From positions 477,061 to 541,060 of the forward strand of contig CAVVIT010000002.1 of NCBI GenBank assembly GCA_963748405.1: 64,000 nt of DNA, read 5' to 3'. This document shows, piece by piece, positions 27,395-36,188 of the stretch (positions within the stretch are counted from its first letter, which is position 1; every line of letters begins with the position of its first letter). Below the pieces are notes generated by a model that saw only the letters and a list, made by a program, of their open reading frames with translations, had not been told where the DNA came from and searched no databases. This stretch comes from Fen-1273 sp963748405. GTDB lineage: Bacteria; Bacteroidota; Ignavibacteria; UBA10030; UBA6906. Both the position numbers and the translations under genes were made by a program.

Positions 27395-30300
27395 ATGAAA
27401 CTGTTCGATAGGGGCGTGACACGCTGGGCGGTTCTCTTCGTCCTCTGTGTATGTGCCTCCGGGGCAGCCCGGGCTCAGGACGAGGAATTCGGGAAGAACA
27501 AGGTCCAGTACACCCGGTTCCACTGGTCCTACATACAGACGGACCATTTTGACATCTACTTCTCGGACGGGGGGCAGTACCTTGCCGAGTTCACCGCCAC
27601 GGCCGCCGAGTCCGCCTACGCCTCGATAAGCAAATCGTTCCGTTACCAGCTCGTCAACCGCGTCCCGATCATCGTCTACAATTCGCACAACGATTTCCAG
27701 CAGACCAACGTCGTCAGCGAGTACCTCGAAGAGGGGATTGGCGGCGTCACGGAGCTCTTCAAGAACCGGGTCATCCTTCCCTTCGAAGGCTCGTACGCGA
27801 TGTTCCGCCACGTCATCCATCACGAGCTGACGCACGCGGTGGTCAACGACATGTTTTACGGCGGTTCGATCCAGTCGATTATATCGAACAACATCACGCT
27901 CCAGCTTCCCCTCTGGTTCAACGAAGGCCTCGCGGAATACGAATCCCTGAAGTGGGACACCGATTCCGACATGTTCCTCCGCGACGCGACGGTCCATGAA
28001 TATCTTCCCACCATCGACCGGCTCTACGGGTATTTCGCTTACCGGGGCGGGCAGTCGCTCTGGTGGTACATCGCGGGGAAGTACGGCGATCAGAAAGTGG
28101 GCGAGATCCTGAACCGGATCAAGAGCACCCGGAGCGTGGAGGGCGGGTTCCGGGGGTCACTCGGGCTGTCGCTCGAAGAGCTCAACGAGAGATGGCAGAA
28201 AGAGATGAAAGTCATCTACTGGCCCGACATCGCCAAGCGCGAGGAGCCGCAGGATTATTCGCGGCGGCTGACGGACACGAGGAAAGACGGTTCCTTTTAC
28301 AATACGAGTCCCGCGATCTCCCCCCAGGGGGACAGGGTGGCATTCATCTCGAACCGGAACGAGTACTTCGACGTGTTCATCATGAATGCGACGGACGGGA
28401 CGATCATCAAGAAGCTCGTCGACGGCCAGACAACGAACAATTTCGAAGAGCTGCACCTGCTCACCCCGGGGATGAGCTGGTCGCCCGACGGCAAGCGGAT
28501 CGCCATCTCGAGCAAGGCCGGGGAGCAGGATGCGATATTTCTCGTCGACGTCGCGACGGGGGAGCAGGAAGAGCTGACGTTCGGCCTGGCCGGCGTGTTC
28601 TCCGTCGACTGGTCGCCGAAGGGGGACGAGCTCGCGTTCGTCGGGAATACCACGAGCCAGTCGGACATTTTCCTGTACAATCTCAAGACGAAGAAGCTCG
28701 TCAACCTGACGGATGACATCTACAGCGACCAGCGCCCCGTCTGGTCACCGGACGGGAAGAAGATCTACTTCTCCTCGGATCGCGGCGACGTGCTCGCGCA
28801 CGATTCGACCGACATCCGCTTCCACGACTACAACAGCTCCGACATCTATTCGATCGACGTCGCCACGCGCAACATCACCCGCCTGACGGACTGGCCCCAC
28901 AGCAACCAGGGATCGCCCGTCGTCTCTCCGGACGGCAAGAAGATCCTGTTTGTCTCCGACAGGAACGGCATCAACAACATCTACCAGTTGGACGTCGAGA
29001 CGCTGAAATGGCGCCCGATCACCAACTCGCTCAGCGGCGACTACCAGCTCTCCCTCTCGCACGACGGGAGCAAGCTCGTGTTCTCATCCCTGATCAACGG
29101 CGGATTCAACCTCTTCCTGATGCGGAGCCCGTTCGACAGGGACATCAAGATCGCCGAACTGGAGCCCACGGAGTATTTCAAGGCGCTGTATCCCCCGGCG
29201 AAAGAGCAGGAAAAGACGGTGGCTGAAAAGCCGGCCGGTGCGAAGACGGACAGCTCCGCACTTCGCAAAACAGGAGCATCCCCGGCGGACTCCGCAAATG
29301 CGCTTGCGGCGCTGAAGCCGGCGGGCGGTGCTCACGACACGACAAAAGCCCCGGCGGAGGGAACTCCCGTCGCCGCCGGATCCCGCGATACGACGAATGC
29401 CCCGGCCGGAGGGAAGACGGTCGCCGCCGCCGACACGGCCCTGTACGGGAAGGACGTGCAGATCGATTTCAGCAATTACGTGTTCAAGGATTCGTACACC
29501 GACGTGGTGCCGAAGGACTCGACGATCCAGAAGCTCCCGAAGATCACCGAGAACATCGACAAGGAAGGGCATTACAAGGTCAACAAATACAAGCTGAACT
29601 TCACGCCGGACATCGTCTACGGCAACGCGGGGTACGACACGTTCTACGGCGTGACCGGTTCCACCGTCATGGCGTTCAGCGACCTGATGGGGGACCACCA
29701 GATCATATTTTCGACGAACCTGCTTCTCGACCTGAAGAACAGCGACTTCGCCCTGCAGTACTATTACCTGCCGAACAGGATGGACTTCGGCATCGGCGGA
29801 TTCCACAGTGCGCGCTTCATCGCGCTCCTTGACGAGTACGGCGGGAGCATTTACCGGTTCCAGACGTACGGCGCGACGCTGTCGGCGCTGTACCCGTTCA
29901 CCCGATTCGACCGCCTCGAAATGGGGCTGAACTGGTACACGATTTCCAAGGAAAACATGGAGGAGACGGGTGCCCCGGTCGAGAACCTGACCGTCGTCGT
30001 GCCGGAACTCTCCTATATCCACGACACGTCGCTGTGGGGCTACACGGCCCCGATGCTCGGCTCGCGCTACAAGTTCACGCTCTTCGGAACTCCGCGGCTC
30101 GGCTCGGGCGGCATCAGCTTCATCAATGCGACCGGAGACTACAGGACCTATATCCGCCTCGGGAGGAACTACAGCCTGGCGTTCCGGCTGGCGGGCGGCG
30201 GAAGTTTCGGCGGGGATCCCCAGAAGTTCATCGTGGGGGGGACGTCAAACTGGATCAACCGTACGTTCACGAACGACTATATTCCGCTCACGCAGGCGTC

Positions 30301-30688
30301 GGACTACATCTTCCTGGAGGCGGGCGTTCCCCTTCGCGGGTACGACTACAACGCGCAGATCGGTTCGAAATACGGGCTCTTCAACTTCGAGTTCCGCTAT
30401 CCCCTCTTCGCGTTCCTGCAGGCGGGGCCGTTGCCGATCGGGCTGCAGAGCATTGCGGGGGTGATGTTCTTCGATATGGGATCGGCGTGGGACCGCGGGC
30501 GCGATTACGTCGCGTTCACGCGCGACGAAAACGGGAACCTCGTATCCCGCGATCTCCTGATGGGGATGGGGACCGGCGCGAGGATATTCTTCCTTGCGTT
30601 TCTCGTCCGGTTCGATATCGCCTGGGCCTGGGACGTGCACGCATTCTCCCCGCCCAAGTACTACTTCTCACTCGGCACCGACTTCTAA
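27395..30688 (+). CDS. Secreted peptidase-MA / TolB-like propeller / outer-membrane barrel fusion protein
   Basis: 1097 aa with a signal peptide (WAVLFVLCVCASGAARAQ). Residues ~30-290 are a gluzincin (peptidase MA-like) domain with HELTH at 143-147 and NEGLAEY (176-182) downstream. Residues ~300-600 contain WD40/PD40 TolB-like propeller blades (SPQGDRVAFISN, SPDGKRIAISSKAG, SPDGKKIYFSSDRG, SPDGKKILFVSDRN). A low-complexity Ala/Thr/Asp linker (~608-680) includes a 17-residue tandem repeat. The last ~400 residues form a BamA/D15-like outer-membrane barrel ending SLGTDF. The zinc-protease and propeller parts would be held on the outer membrane; which side they face is not shown. ATG at 27395 chosen for its SD (GAGGGGAG) and signal peptide; the frame opens 69 nt earlier. 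Confidence 0.87.
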   Translation: MKLFDRGVTRWAVLFVLCVCASGAARAQDEEFGKNKVQYTRFHWSYIQTDHFDIYFSDGGQYLAEFTATAAESAYASISKSFRYQLVNRVPIIVYNSHNDFQQTNVVSEYLEEGIGGVTELFKNRVILPFEGSYAMFRHVIHHELTHAVVNDMFYGGSIQSIISNNITLQLPLWFNEGLAEYESLKWDTDSDMFLRDATVHEYLPTIDRLYGYFAYRGGQSLWWYIAGKYGDQKVGEILNRIKSTRSVEGGFRGSLGLSLEELNERWQKEMKVIYWPDIAKREEPQDYSRRLTDTRKDGSFYNTSPAISPQGDRVAFISNRNEYFDVFIMNATDGTIIKKLVDGQTTNNFEELHLLTPGMSWSPDGKRIAISSKAGEQDAIFLVDVATGEQEELTFGLAGVFSVDWSPKGDELAFVGNTTSQSDIFLYNLKTKKLVNLTDDIYSDQRPVWSPDGKKIYFSSDRGDVLAHDSTDIRFHDYNSSDIYSIDVATRNITRLTDWPHSNQGSPVVSPDGKKILFVSDRNGINNIYQLDVETLKWRPITNSLSGDYQLSLSHDGSKLVFSSLINGGFNLFLMRSPFDRDIKIAELEPTEYFKALYPPAKEQEKTVAEKPAGAKTDSSALRKTGASPADSANALAALKPAGGAHDTTKAPAEGTPVAAGSRDTTNAPAGGKTVAAADTALYGKDVQIDFSNYVFKDSYTDVVPKDSTIQKLPKITENIDKEGHYKVNKYKLNFTPDIVYGNAGYDTFYGVTGSTVMAFSDLMGDHQIIFSTNLLLDLKNSDFALQYYYLPNRMDFGIGGFHSARFIALLDEYGGSIYRFQTYGATLSALYPFTRFDRLEMGLNWYTISKENMEETGAPVENLTVVVPELSYIHDTSLWGYTAPMLGSRYKFTLFGTPRLGSGGISFINATGDYRTYIRLGRNYSLAFRLAGGGSFGGDPQKFIVGGTSNWINRTFTNDYIPLTQASDYIFLEAGVPLRGYDYNAQIGSKYGLFNFEFRYPLFAFLQAGPLPIGLQSIAGVMFFDMGSAWDRGRDYVAFTRDENGNLVSRDLLMGMGTGARIFFLAFLVRFDIAWAWDVHAFSPPKYYFSLGTDF
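29336..29437 (+). repeat. 17-codon tandem repeat in the propeller-barrel linker
   Basis: Two in-frame 51-nt units (29336-29386 and 29387-29437) encode DTTKAPAEGTPVAAGSR and DTTNAPAGGKTVAAADT-like segments, inside a disordered Ala/Pro/Thr linker. Confidence 0.6.
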
Positions 30689-30694
30689 TCGTCT

Positions 30695-30732
30695 TTGCGA
30701 GCGGTGGCGCTGTACGCGCCACCGCGAAGCAA
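30695..30732. repeat. REP-like palindrome between convergent genes
   Basis: TTGC ... GCAA outer arms flank a perfect 10-bp stem GCGGTGGCGC / GCGCCACCGC with loop TGTAC. It starts with TTGCGAGC and ends GCGAAGCAATCC, the same ends as the dispersed element at 57834-57860. It lies between the stops of the barrel protein gene and the kinase gene and could also act as a bidirectional terminator. Confidence 0.6.
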
Positions 30733-30745
30733 TCCTACCCGCCCC

Positions 30746-32218
30746 TCAATTCAGCGGCAGCGTCACGGTAAACACCGACCCCTTCAGCACCTCGCTTTCT
30801 ACCGTGATCGTCCCCCTGTGCAGTTCCGCGATCCACTTCGCAATCGACAGGCCGAGTCCTGTTCCCCCCATCTCGCGCGAGCGCGCCTTGTCCACCCGGT
30901 AGAACCGGTCGAATATCCGGGGGAGATCCCCTTCGGGAATCCCGATGCCGGTGTCGATCACGCGGAACACGGCCGAGCCGTTCAGGCGTTCGAGGACGAG
31001 CGAGACCTTTCCGCCTTCGGGCGTGTACTTGATCGCGTTGTCGATCAGATTCAGGAAGAGCTGTCGGAGCCGGAGCCTGTCCCCGACGATCATGATGGGG
31101 GGGCCCGCTTCGAGCGTGACGGCGATGTGCTTCTCGGACGCAAGGATGGAACTGTCTTCGAAGAGCTCTTCGAGAAGCGTCTTCATGTCGATTTCCGAGA
31201 ACTCGGCGCGGTAGAGGCCCCTGTCGGCTTTCGCAAGCGTGAGCAGATTGTCGATGATTGACGTCAGGCGGAGGATCTCCTCCAGCGTGCTCTCGAGCAC
31301 CCGCCGGTATCCTTCCGGCGTCTTCGGGCTCCGGAGCGCGATCTCGATTTCCCCGCGGACGATCGTCAGCGGGGTGCGCAGCTCGTGCGACGCGTCCGCG
31401 GAGAACTGCCTGATCCGCAGGAACGATTCATGGAGCCGCCTGATCATCTCGTTGATTGTCAGCGTCAGCCTGCCGATCTCGTCGTCGCTTGCCGTGACGG
31501 GGAGCGACTGGTCGAGGCTCTCCGCGGTGATCCGCCGCGTGCGCCTGGTGATGTCGTCGACGGGGGCGAGGGACTTCTTCGCGAGCGCGAATCCGCCGAA
31601 CACCGACACGGCGAGCGCGATCGGGAAGAGCACCAGGAAGATCACGTACAGGCTCTGGAGCAGATCCCGCACCTCCGAGAGCGGGTACCCGACGAGGTAG
31701 GTGTACACGTTGTCCCGGGCGAGCGCTATCCTGACCGGTTCTCCGTTCAGCCACCCGGTGGTGAGGACCGTGGCGTTCACGTCGACGGTGTCCGTGAACA
31801 CCAGGCTGTCCGTCCCCAGGTTGTACGACCGGTAGATGATCGTTCCTTTCCTGTCGGCGAACTGGATGTAGATCTTCTTCGGACTCTGGAGCGTGTGCTT
31901 GAATATCTGGTTCCAGATCTCGTCCGACTCCCCGGTCGAATCTTTCCCGGCCGCCTCCTGCCCCGGGGGAAGCTGCCCGGCGCGTTTCCGTATCATCGTG
32001 TCGATCGACCGCCTTCCCGGCTTCACCTTCGACTCCTGCGGCTGGATGAACTCGCGGACCCAGCGCACTTCGTTCTTGAGCGAGAGATCGAGGTTTTCCG
32101 AGAGCGTATTGCTCGTGTAATAGTAGGAGAGCGCCCCGAACAGGAGCATCGTGGAGAGGACGAGGAGCGTGTACCAGAGCGTGAGCCGCGCCCGAATGGA
32201 CTGTATCCGGAATTTCAC
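30746..32218 (-). CDS. Two-component sensor histidine kinase (EnvZ/CusS-like)
   Basis: 490 aa. TM1 (about 13-33), a ~150-residue periplasmic sensor, TM2 (about 190-212), a HAMP segment, HisKA with H278 in SADASHELRTPLTIV, and HATPase with NLIDNAIKYT, DTGIGIPEGDLPRIFDRFYRVD and GGTGLGLSIAKW. It follows its response regulator gene by 4 nt, so the pair is one operon. The signal is unknown. The gene runs toward the barrel protein gene and ends after the REP-like hairpin. Confidence 0.95.
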   Translation of the reverse strand: MKFRIQSIRARLTLWYTLLVLSTMLLFGALSYYYTSNTLSENLDLSLKNEVRWVREFIQPQESKVKPGRRSIDTMIRKRAGQLPPGQEAAGKDSTGESDEIWNQIFKHTLQSPKKIYIQFADRKGTIIYRSYNLGTDSLVFTDTVDVNATVLTTGWLNGEPVRIALARDNVYTYLVGYPLSEVRDLLQSLYVIFLVLFPIALAVSVFGGFALAKKSLAPVDDITRRTRRITAESLDQSLPVTASDDEIGRLTLTINEMIRRLHESFLRIRQFSADASHELRTPLTIVRGEIEIALRSPKTPEGYRRVLESTLEEILRLTSIIDNLLTLAKADRGLYRAEFSEIDMKTLLEELFEDSSILASEKHIAVTLEAGPPIMIVGDRLRLRQLFLNLIDNAIKYTPEGGKVSLVLERLNGSAVFRVIDTGIGIPEGDLPRIFDRFYRVDKARSREMGGTGLGLSIAKWIAELHRGTITVESEVLKGSVFTVTLPLN

Positions 32219-32222
32219 GTTC

Positions 32223-32921
32223 TCATTCCTTCCGGAGGACGTACCCGACCCCCCGGACCGTGTGGATCAGCTTGCCGGAAAATCCCGTTTCGATCTTTGC
32301 CCGCAGATGGTTGATGTACACGTCGATGAGGTTGGTGCCGGTGTCGAAGCTGTAATCCCAGATATGCTCCGAAATGATCGACCGGCTCAGGACGCTCCCC
32401 TTGTTCCTGAGGAAGAACTCGAGGAGCGCGTATTCCTTGGCGGTGAGATCGATCGGCGTTCCCGCGCGCTTCGCCTTGTGGGAGACCGTGTCGAGCTCCA
32501 GGTCGCCGAACGTGAGGAGCGTCGTCTTGTCGAGAACCCCCCTGCGGAACAGCGAACGCATCCGTGCCAGGAGCTCCGCGAACGCAAACGGCTTTGTGAG
32601 GTAGTCGTCCGCCCCGCTGTCGAGTCCCGAAACCTTGTCTTCCGTCGCCGTCTTTGCCGTGAGCATCAGTATCGGGGTTGTTCCCCCCGATTTCCTGTAT
32701 GAACGTGTCAGCTCGAAACCGTTCATGCCGGGGAGCATCACGTCGACGATGAGGAGGTCGTAGTTCCCGGCCTGCGCCAGGTGGAGCCCCTCCTTGCCGT
32801 TCGGCTCCGTGTCGACCTCATAGTTCTCCTCCACGAGGCCGTCCCGGAGTATCTTGGCGACCTTGGGGTTGTCCTCGATGACGAGGATGCGCGTCGCCTG
32901 TGTCGTTCCCGTCGCTTTCAT
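32223..32921 (-). CDS. OmpR/PhoB-family response regulator
   Basis: 232 aa. The N-terminal receiver has the phospho-acceptor D60 (LLIVDVMLPGMNG), acidic D17, and LTAK / DDYLTKPF (Lys and switch Thr region). The C-terminal winged helix (GTPIDLTAKEYALLEFFLRN ... TVRGVGYVLRKE, described in part) binds DNA. It forms a pair with the kinase downstream. The frame continues to 33074, but the ATG at 32921 gives the standard N-terminus and sits exactly where a promoter (32931-32959) would start a leaderless mRNA; no SD is visible. Confidence 0.95.
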   Translation of the reverse strand: MKATGTTQATRILVIEDNPKVAKILRDGLVEENYEVDTEPNGKEGLHLAQAGNYDLLIVDVMLPGMNGFELTRSYRKSGGTTPILMLTAKTATEDKVSGLDSGADDYLTKPFAFAELLARMRSLFRRGVLDKTTLLTFGDLELDTVSHKAKRAGTPIDLTAKEYALLEFFLRNKGSVLSRSIISEHIWDYSFDTGTNLIDVYINHLRAKIETGFSGKLIHTVRGVGYVLRKE

Positions 32922-32930
32922 CGCAGAGGA

Positions 32931-32959
32931 AAAATACCGGATTTCGCCCCGACATGCAA
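32931..32959 (-). promoter_or_regulatory. promoter of the two-component operon
   Basis: Minus strand TTGCAT, 17 bases, TATTTT. The -10 is only 9 nt from the ATG at 32921, so the mRNA would have almost no leader. Confidence 0.6.
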
Positions 32960-32994
32960 AACGGCTCCGGCGGGAATGGGACGATCCTCCGGAT

Positions 32995-33876
32995 TCATCT
33001 GGCCTCGGGAAGGCCGAACATGTCCCGGAAAAGCTGTTCCGGATCCGTGAGAGCATGGCCCTCGTGCTCCACAATGTGCGCGATCAGCCCCTCGCCGCCC
33101 GCGTAGAAGCTCACCCTGTCGTACGGCCGCACAGCGCCCCCGAGATTCGGCGCCAGTGTGTACGTCCGCCTGATCCTGTTCTCGAAATACCTCGCAAGTC
33201 CTTCCTTCCATTCCTCCCATACCATGTACTCGTAATCATCCTGCGCGAGCCGCATTTTCAGGTCGCGTGCCGCACCGAAGAGCGCCTTCCGATCCCCCTC
33301 CCTGAGCGACTGGAGGAGGCGGGAATACGCATCGATGAACGAGGAGTCGCCGTACGGGAAGGCGTGGTTGATCTCCCATGAGTATTCCTTCGCCGCCATC
33401 GCCGTCCGCGCGATATGGAGCGATTGCTTCAGGGAAGTTTCGCACGAGAGCGCCTGTCCGCAGTGGACGAATTCATGAAATATCGTGACGTAGCCTTCCT
33501 GTGAATCGAAAACCTCCGGGCTCACGACGCAGGCGGGTCTGTTCCCGTAGCTGCTCAGCGGGAACGACGCCCTGATCCCCTTCTGCATCGGGAAGGGGAG
33601 CGGTGCACTCTGCCGGAACGTGTACGATTCCCCGGCGGAGTCCGTGTCGAAAATATACAGGGAGTCCCCGTTGATGACCGCGACGGGATGGAGCGAGGCG
33701 AGGAGCGGGTGCATGCCCCTGATGTCTTTGTGCATGGCCGACAACCGGCCGAGCGAGCTGTCAACGTGCGCGATGAACGGACTGTCGGGAGTCCCCCCCG
33801 GCGGGCACGCCGCACGGCAGGAGGAGACAACGAGAAGTATTGCGGCGGCGGCTCCTGTGCGCGTCATCGTGATCAT
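32995..33876 (-). CDS. Lipoprotein with a zincin-like HEFVH motif
   Basis: 293 aa. The N-terminus has a hydrophobic run ending in a lipobox-like SSC (C20), so the protein is probably lipidated and faces the periplasm or cell surface. HEFVH (134-138) is a HExxH zinc-binding signature, and KEGLARYFENR (about 224-234) resembles the third-ligand Glu region of gluzincins. I do not recognise a named family. Two in-frame ATGs (33876, 33867); GGGGAG lies 9 nt before the second, favouring 33867. Its start overlaps the DinB-like gene stop, and it is the last gene of the 36.0-33.0 kb cassette. Confidence 0.65.
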   Translation of the reverse strand: MITMTRTGAAAAILLVVSSCRAACPPGGTPDSPFIAHVDSSLGRLSAMHKDIRGMHPLLASLHPVAVINGDSLYIFDTDSAGESYTFRQSAPLPFPMQKGIRASFPLSSYGNRPACVVSPEVFDSQEGYVTIFHEFVHCGQALSCETSLKQSLHIARTAMAAKEYSWEINHAFPYGDSSFIDAYSRLLQSLREGDRKALFGAARDLKMRLAQDDYEYMVWEEWKEGLARYFENRIRRTYTLAPNLGGAVRPYDRVSFYAGGEGLIAHIVEHEGHALTDPEQLFRDMFGLPEAR

Positions 33877-34343
33877 CTCCCCAGGAATCGATCGATCTGC
33901 CTCCGGTGACGGAGGATGTGCACGATTGCGTGTTCAAGGATCTGTTCCATGTCATACTGCACGCCCCACCGGGAATTGATCTTCACCGCCCCCGTCTGCT
34001 CGTCGGAGTACGTCCAGCGCCCTTCGAGCGTTGCCGCCGTGTACTCCAGCATCCTTTTGAATGCGTCGAGCGATTCAGCCCGGCCGAGCAGTGAGGCAGG
34101 CGGGCGCTCCGACGGCATCGAGAACGCCTCGCGGATGTAGTCGGCGTAGGTGTAGCCGGATCCGATCACGTGATTCATGATCGTCTGGACGGACCGGCAA
34201 TGCGGATCCGTCGTGTGGGGGTCGCGTATCCGCTCGAAATCCCCGTCGGAGAGCACGCCGACGATGAGCGTCAGATCGGATGCGGCGCGCTCGTATTCAT
34301 CCATCATGGCACCGACTCCGCCGCTCCTGTACGATTTCTTCAT
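33873..34343 (-). CDS. DinB/YfiT-like four-helix protein
   Basis: 156 aa, all helical, of the DinB/DUF664 superfamily. H-rich positions MNHVIGSGYTYADYI, ILEHAIVHILRHRRQIDRFL near both ends supply the usual His triad for a metal ion. Some relatives are thiol (bacillithiol/mycothiol) transferases used in detoxification; others are of unknown function. The ATG at 34343 has a strong SD (AGGAGG) and overlaps the AlkD-like stop (ATGA). The frame extends to 34412 without SD or homology. Confidence 0.85.
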   Translation of the reverse strand: MKKSYRSGGVGAMMDEYERAASDLTLIVGVLSDGDFERIRDPHTTDPHCRSVQTIMNHVIGSGYTYADYIREAFSMPSERPPASLLGRAESLDAFKRMLEYTAATLEGRWTYSDEQTGAVKINSRWGVQYDMEQILEHAIVHILRHRRQIDRFLGR

Positions 34344-35038
34344 TGGTCCCTCCTGATGCGTTTCTGGATGTGTGTCCCCGTGAGTTCCCGGAGAGCGTCC
34401 GAACCGATCCACCGTGCGGACCTCGAAACCCTCCGGGTCAGGCGCTCTGCCGTCCTGATTGCCGCCCTGTTCAGAGCGGGGTTCCGTTTCCCGATGTTGC
34501 GCAGTGCCCAGTTGACCGCTTTCTTCACGAAGTTCCGGTCGTCGTCCGCGTAACGGTTCACGAGCGGGAGAAACCGGGTGAACACGGTGTCGGGCGCCGC
34601 CTCATCATGCCAGGCAAGGCAGGCAAGAAGTGCGAATGCTGCGCGCCTGACGAACTCCTCTTCACGCGAGGCCCACTCCCTTACCTTCCGCCGTGCGAAC
34701 GGTGAGTTCTGAAAGAGATTCATGCACACCTGGTCGCACACGTCCCAGGAGTCGAAGTCTTCGGCCCACCTGTCCATCTCCTCTTCCGTCAGCATCGCGG
34801 GATCGGCGATGATCGATGCCACGATCCGCGCGTCGGGGATGCCGGAATCCCAGAGCCTGACCGCCAGGTCGTGGTCCCGCCCGATCTCCTTTGCGATCCG
34901 GCGGATGTCCGGTACGGAGACGCCAAGCCGTTTCTTCCCCGAAATGCCGAATCTCGCCATCCCTTCGACATTCTTCCTGCTCCCCCGGGCTTTCAGGCTC
35001 TTCAACACCCGGGCGTATGACGTTCTTTTCAGGTTCAT
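34340..35038 (-). CDS. DNA alkylation repair protein (AlkD-like HEAT repeat)
   Basis: 232 aa of alpha-helical HEAT-like repeats. It has the AlkD family's FGISGKKRLGVSVPDIRRIAKEIG N-terminal region (in part), WAEDFDSWDVCDQVC and VKKAVNWALRNIGKRNP. AlkD enzymes excise bulky or cationic alkylated purines without base flipping. It sits between the Vat-like acetyltransferase (43 nt upstream) and the DinB-like gene (ATGA overlap), which suggests joint use in chemical stress. Confidence 0.92.
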   Translation of the reverse strand: MNLKRTSYARVLKSLKARGSRKNVEGMARFGISGKKRLGVSVPDIRRIAKEIGRDHDLAVRLWDSGIPDARIVASIIADPAMLTEEEMDRWAEDFDSWDVCDQVCMNLFQNSPFARRKVREWASREEEFVRRAAFALLACLAWHDEAAPDTVFTRFLPLVNRYADDDRNFVKKAVNWALRNIGKRNPALNRAAIRTAERLTRRVSRSARWIGSDALRELTGTHIQKRIRRDQ

Positions 35039-35081
35039 CTGAAAATCAGAATGTGCTCACGAATTACTCCGGGTGCTTCAT

Positions 35082-35714
35082 TCACTCCGCTTTCTCGAGT
35101 TGTGACACGTCCGGCCCGCAGATCGCCTTCACGTTTCTTGTAATCTTCTCCGCGTCCCAGTCCCACCACCGGATCTTCTCAAGACGTTCGACGGTCCCCT
35201 CGTCGAACCTGCGGCGTATGAATGCCGCCGGATTACCCCCAACGATGGCATAGGGAGCCACGTCCTTTGTCACCACCGAAGCTGACGCGATGATCGCACC
35301 GTCGCCGATCCGTATCCCGGGCATCACCAGCGCTCCGTAGCCGATCCACACGTCGTTGCCCACGACCGTATCCCCCTTCATCGGCCAGCGTTCCGGCATC
35401 GCCGCTTCCCATCCCTGGGCGAATATGGGAAAAGGATACGTCGTCAGCCAGTCCGTCGCATGATTCCCGCCGTTCATGATGAACCTGACCTCGGCCGCGA
35501 TCGAGCAAAACCGGCCGATGATCAGCCGGTCACCGATGAAGTCGAAATGATACAGAACGTTTGATTCGAACTGCTCCGGCCCTTTCGGGTCGTCGTAGTA
35601 CGTGTAGTCTCCCACGATGATGTTCGGCCGGGTGATGAACGGCTTGAGAAACGCCGTGCGGGTCGCGCCGGCGACGGGAAACCTGGTCTCGGGCGAAGGT
35701 CCGTGCAATGCCAT
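35082..35714 (-). CDS. Xenobiotic acetyltransferase, Vat/CatB hexapeptide-repeat type
   Basis: 210 aa left-handed beta-helix acetyltransferase. KPFITRPNIIVGDYTYYDD, NVLYHFDFIGDRLIIG, FCSIAAEVRFIMNGGNH (catalytic His, loop NHATDW), then IGNDVWIGYGALVMPGIRIGDG-like hexapeptide repeats and YAIVGGNPA. The N-terminal half matches streptogramin A (virginiamycin) acetyltransferases better than CatB. Acetyl-CoA is the donor. True antibiotic resistance is not shown; environmental relatives have unknown acceptors. Starts 3 nt after the small membrane protein gene. Confidence 0.88.
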   Translation of the reverse strand: MALHGPSPETRFPVAGATRTAFLKPFITRPNIIVGDYTYYDDPKGPEQFESNVLYHFDFIGDRLIIGRFCSIAAEVRFIMNGGNHATDWLTTYPFPIFAQGWEAAMPERWPMKGDTVVGNDVWIGYGALVMPGIRIGDGAIIASASVVTKDVAPYAIVGGNPAAFIRRRFDEGTVERLEKIRWWDWDAEKITRNVKAICGPDVSQLEKAE

Positions 35715-35717
35715 CGT

Positions 35718-35999
35718 TCAATTCCAGCGCGGGTTGCTGATGATCAGGACAAGGAAGAAGAGGGCGAACAGGATTCCCGGGACGGCGAGTATCAGGAGAA
35801 CGATCGTCGCGGGGGCTTTCCGTCCGGCGGACCGGAGCCAGAGACTTCCCCCGATCACTCCGGCGAGCGCCGCCAGGATCGCGATCCAGAGGCCGATATT
35901 AAACATCGAAACGGAACCGTCCGCAAGCCCCAGGAAGAAAAAATACAGGACGATGGACGCGATAATTGCGTCAATGCTCCAGAGTACCCAGAATTTCAT
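35718..35999 (-). CDS. Small three-TM membrane protein, unknown
   Basis: 93 aa with three hydrophobic helices (about 5-25, 33-55 and 66-88) joined by short loops; the basic SAGRKAP loop between helices 2 and 3 should be cytoplasmic. No motif is recognised. It is the first gene of a five-gene minus-strand cassette and has a promoter at 36023-36051 and GGGAG upstream of the ATG. Confidence 0.7.
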   Translation of the reverse strand: MKFWVLWSIDAIIASIVLYFFFLGLADGSVSMFNIGLWIAILAALAGVIGGSLWLRSAGRKAPATIVLLILAVPGILFALFFLVLIISNPRWN

Positions 36000-36022
36000 C
36001 CCCGGCTCCCGTTATCTCCTTC

Positions 36023-36051
36023 GAGATACGAAAACTCCCTCACGGAAACAA
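36023..36051 (-). promoter_or_regulatory. promoter of the 36.0-33.0 kb cassette
   Basis: Minus strand TTGTTT, 17 bases, TATCTC, 23 nt before the ATG at 35999. Confidence 0.5.
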
Positions 36052-36123
36052 TATGCACCGGAAAAGGGAACGGGCCCGACAGCACGCGATTTCGGGGAAT
36101 CATAAAAAGAGGTTGTCGGAAGT

Positions 36124-36183
36124 AGAAACAGAAGAAGCTAAATCACGAATTCCGTGGGTCCCATTCCGGATCAGAAACAGAAG
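36124..36183 (+). repeat. 11-bp direct repeat upstream of the toxin-antitoxin promoter
   Basis: AGAAACAGAAG occurs at 36124-36134 and 36173-36183, 49 nt apart, in the AT-richer gap between the cassette and the toxin gene. The rest of 36052-36188 has no gene I can support. Confidence 0.4.
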
Positions 36184-36188
36184 TTCCG

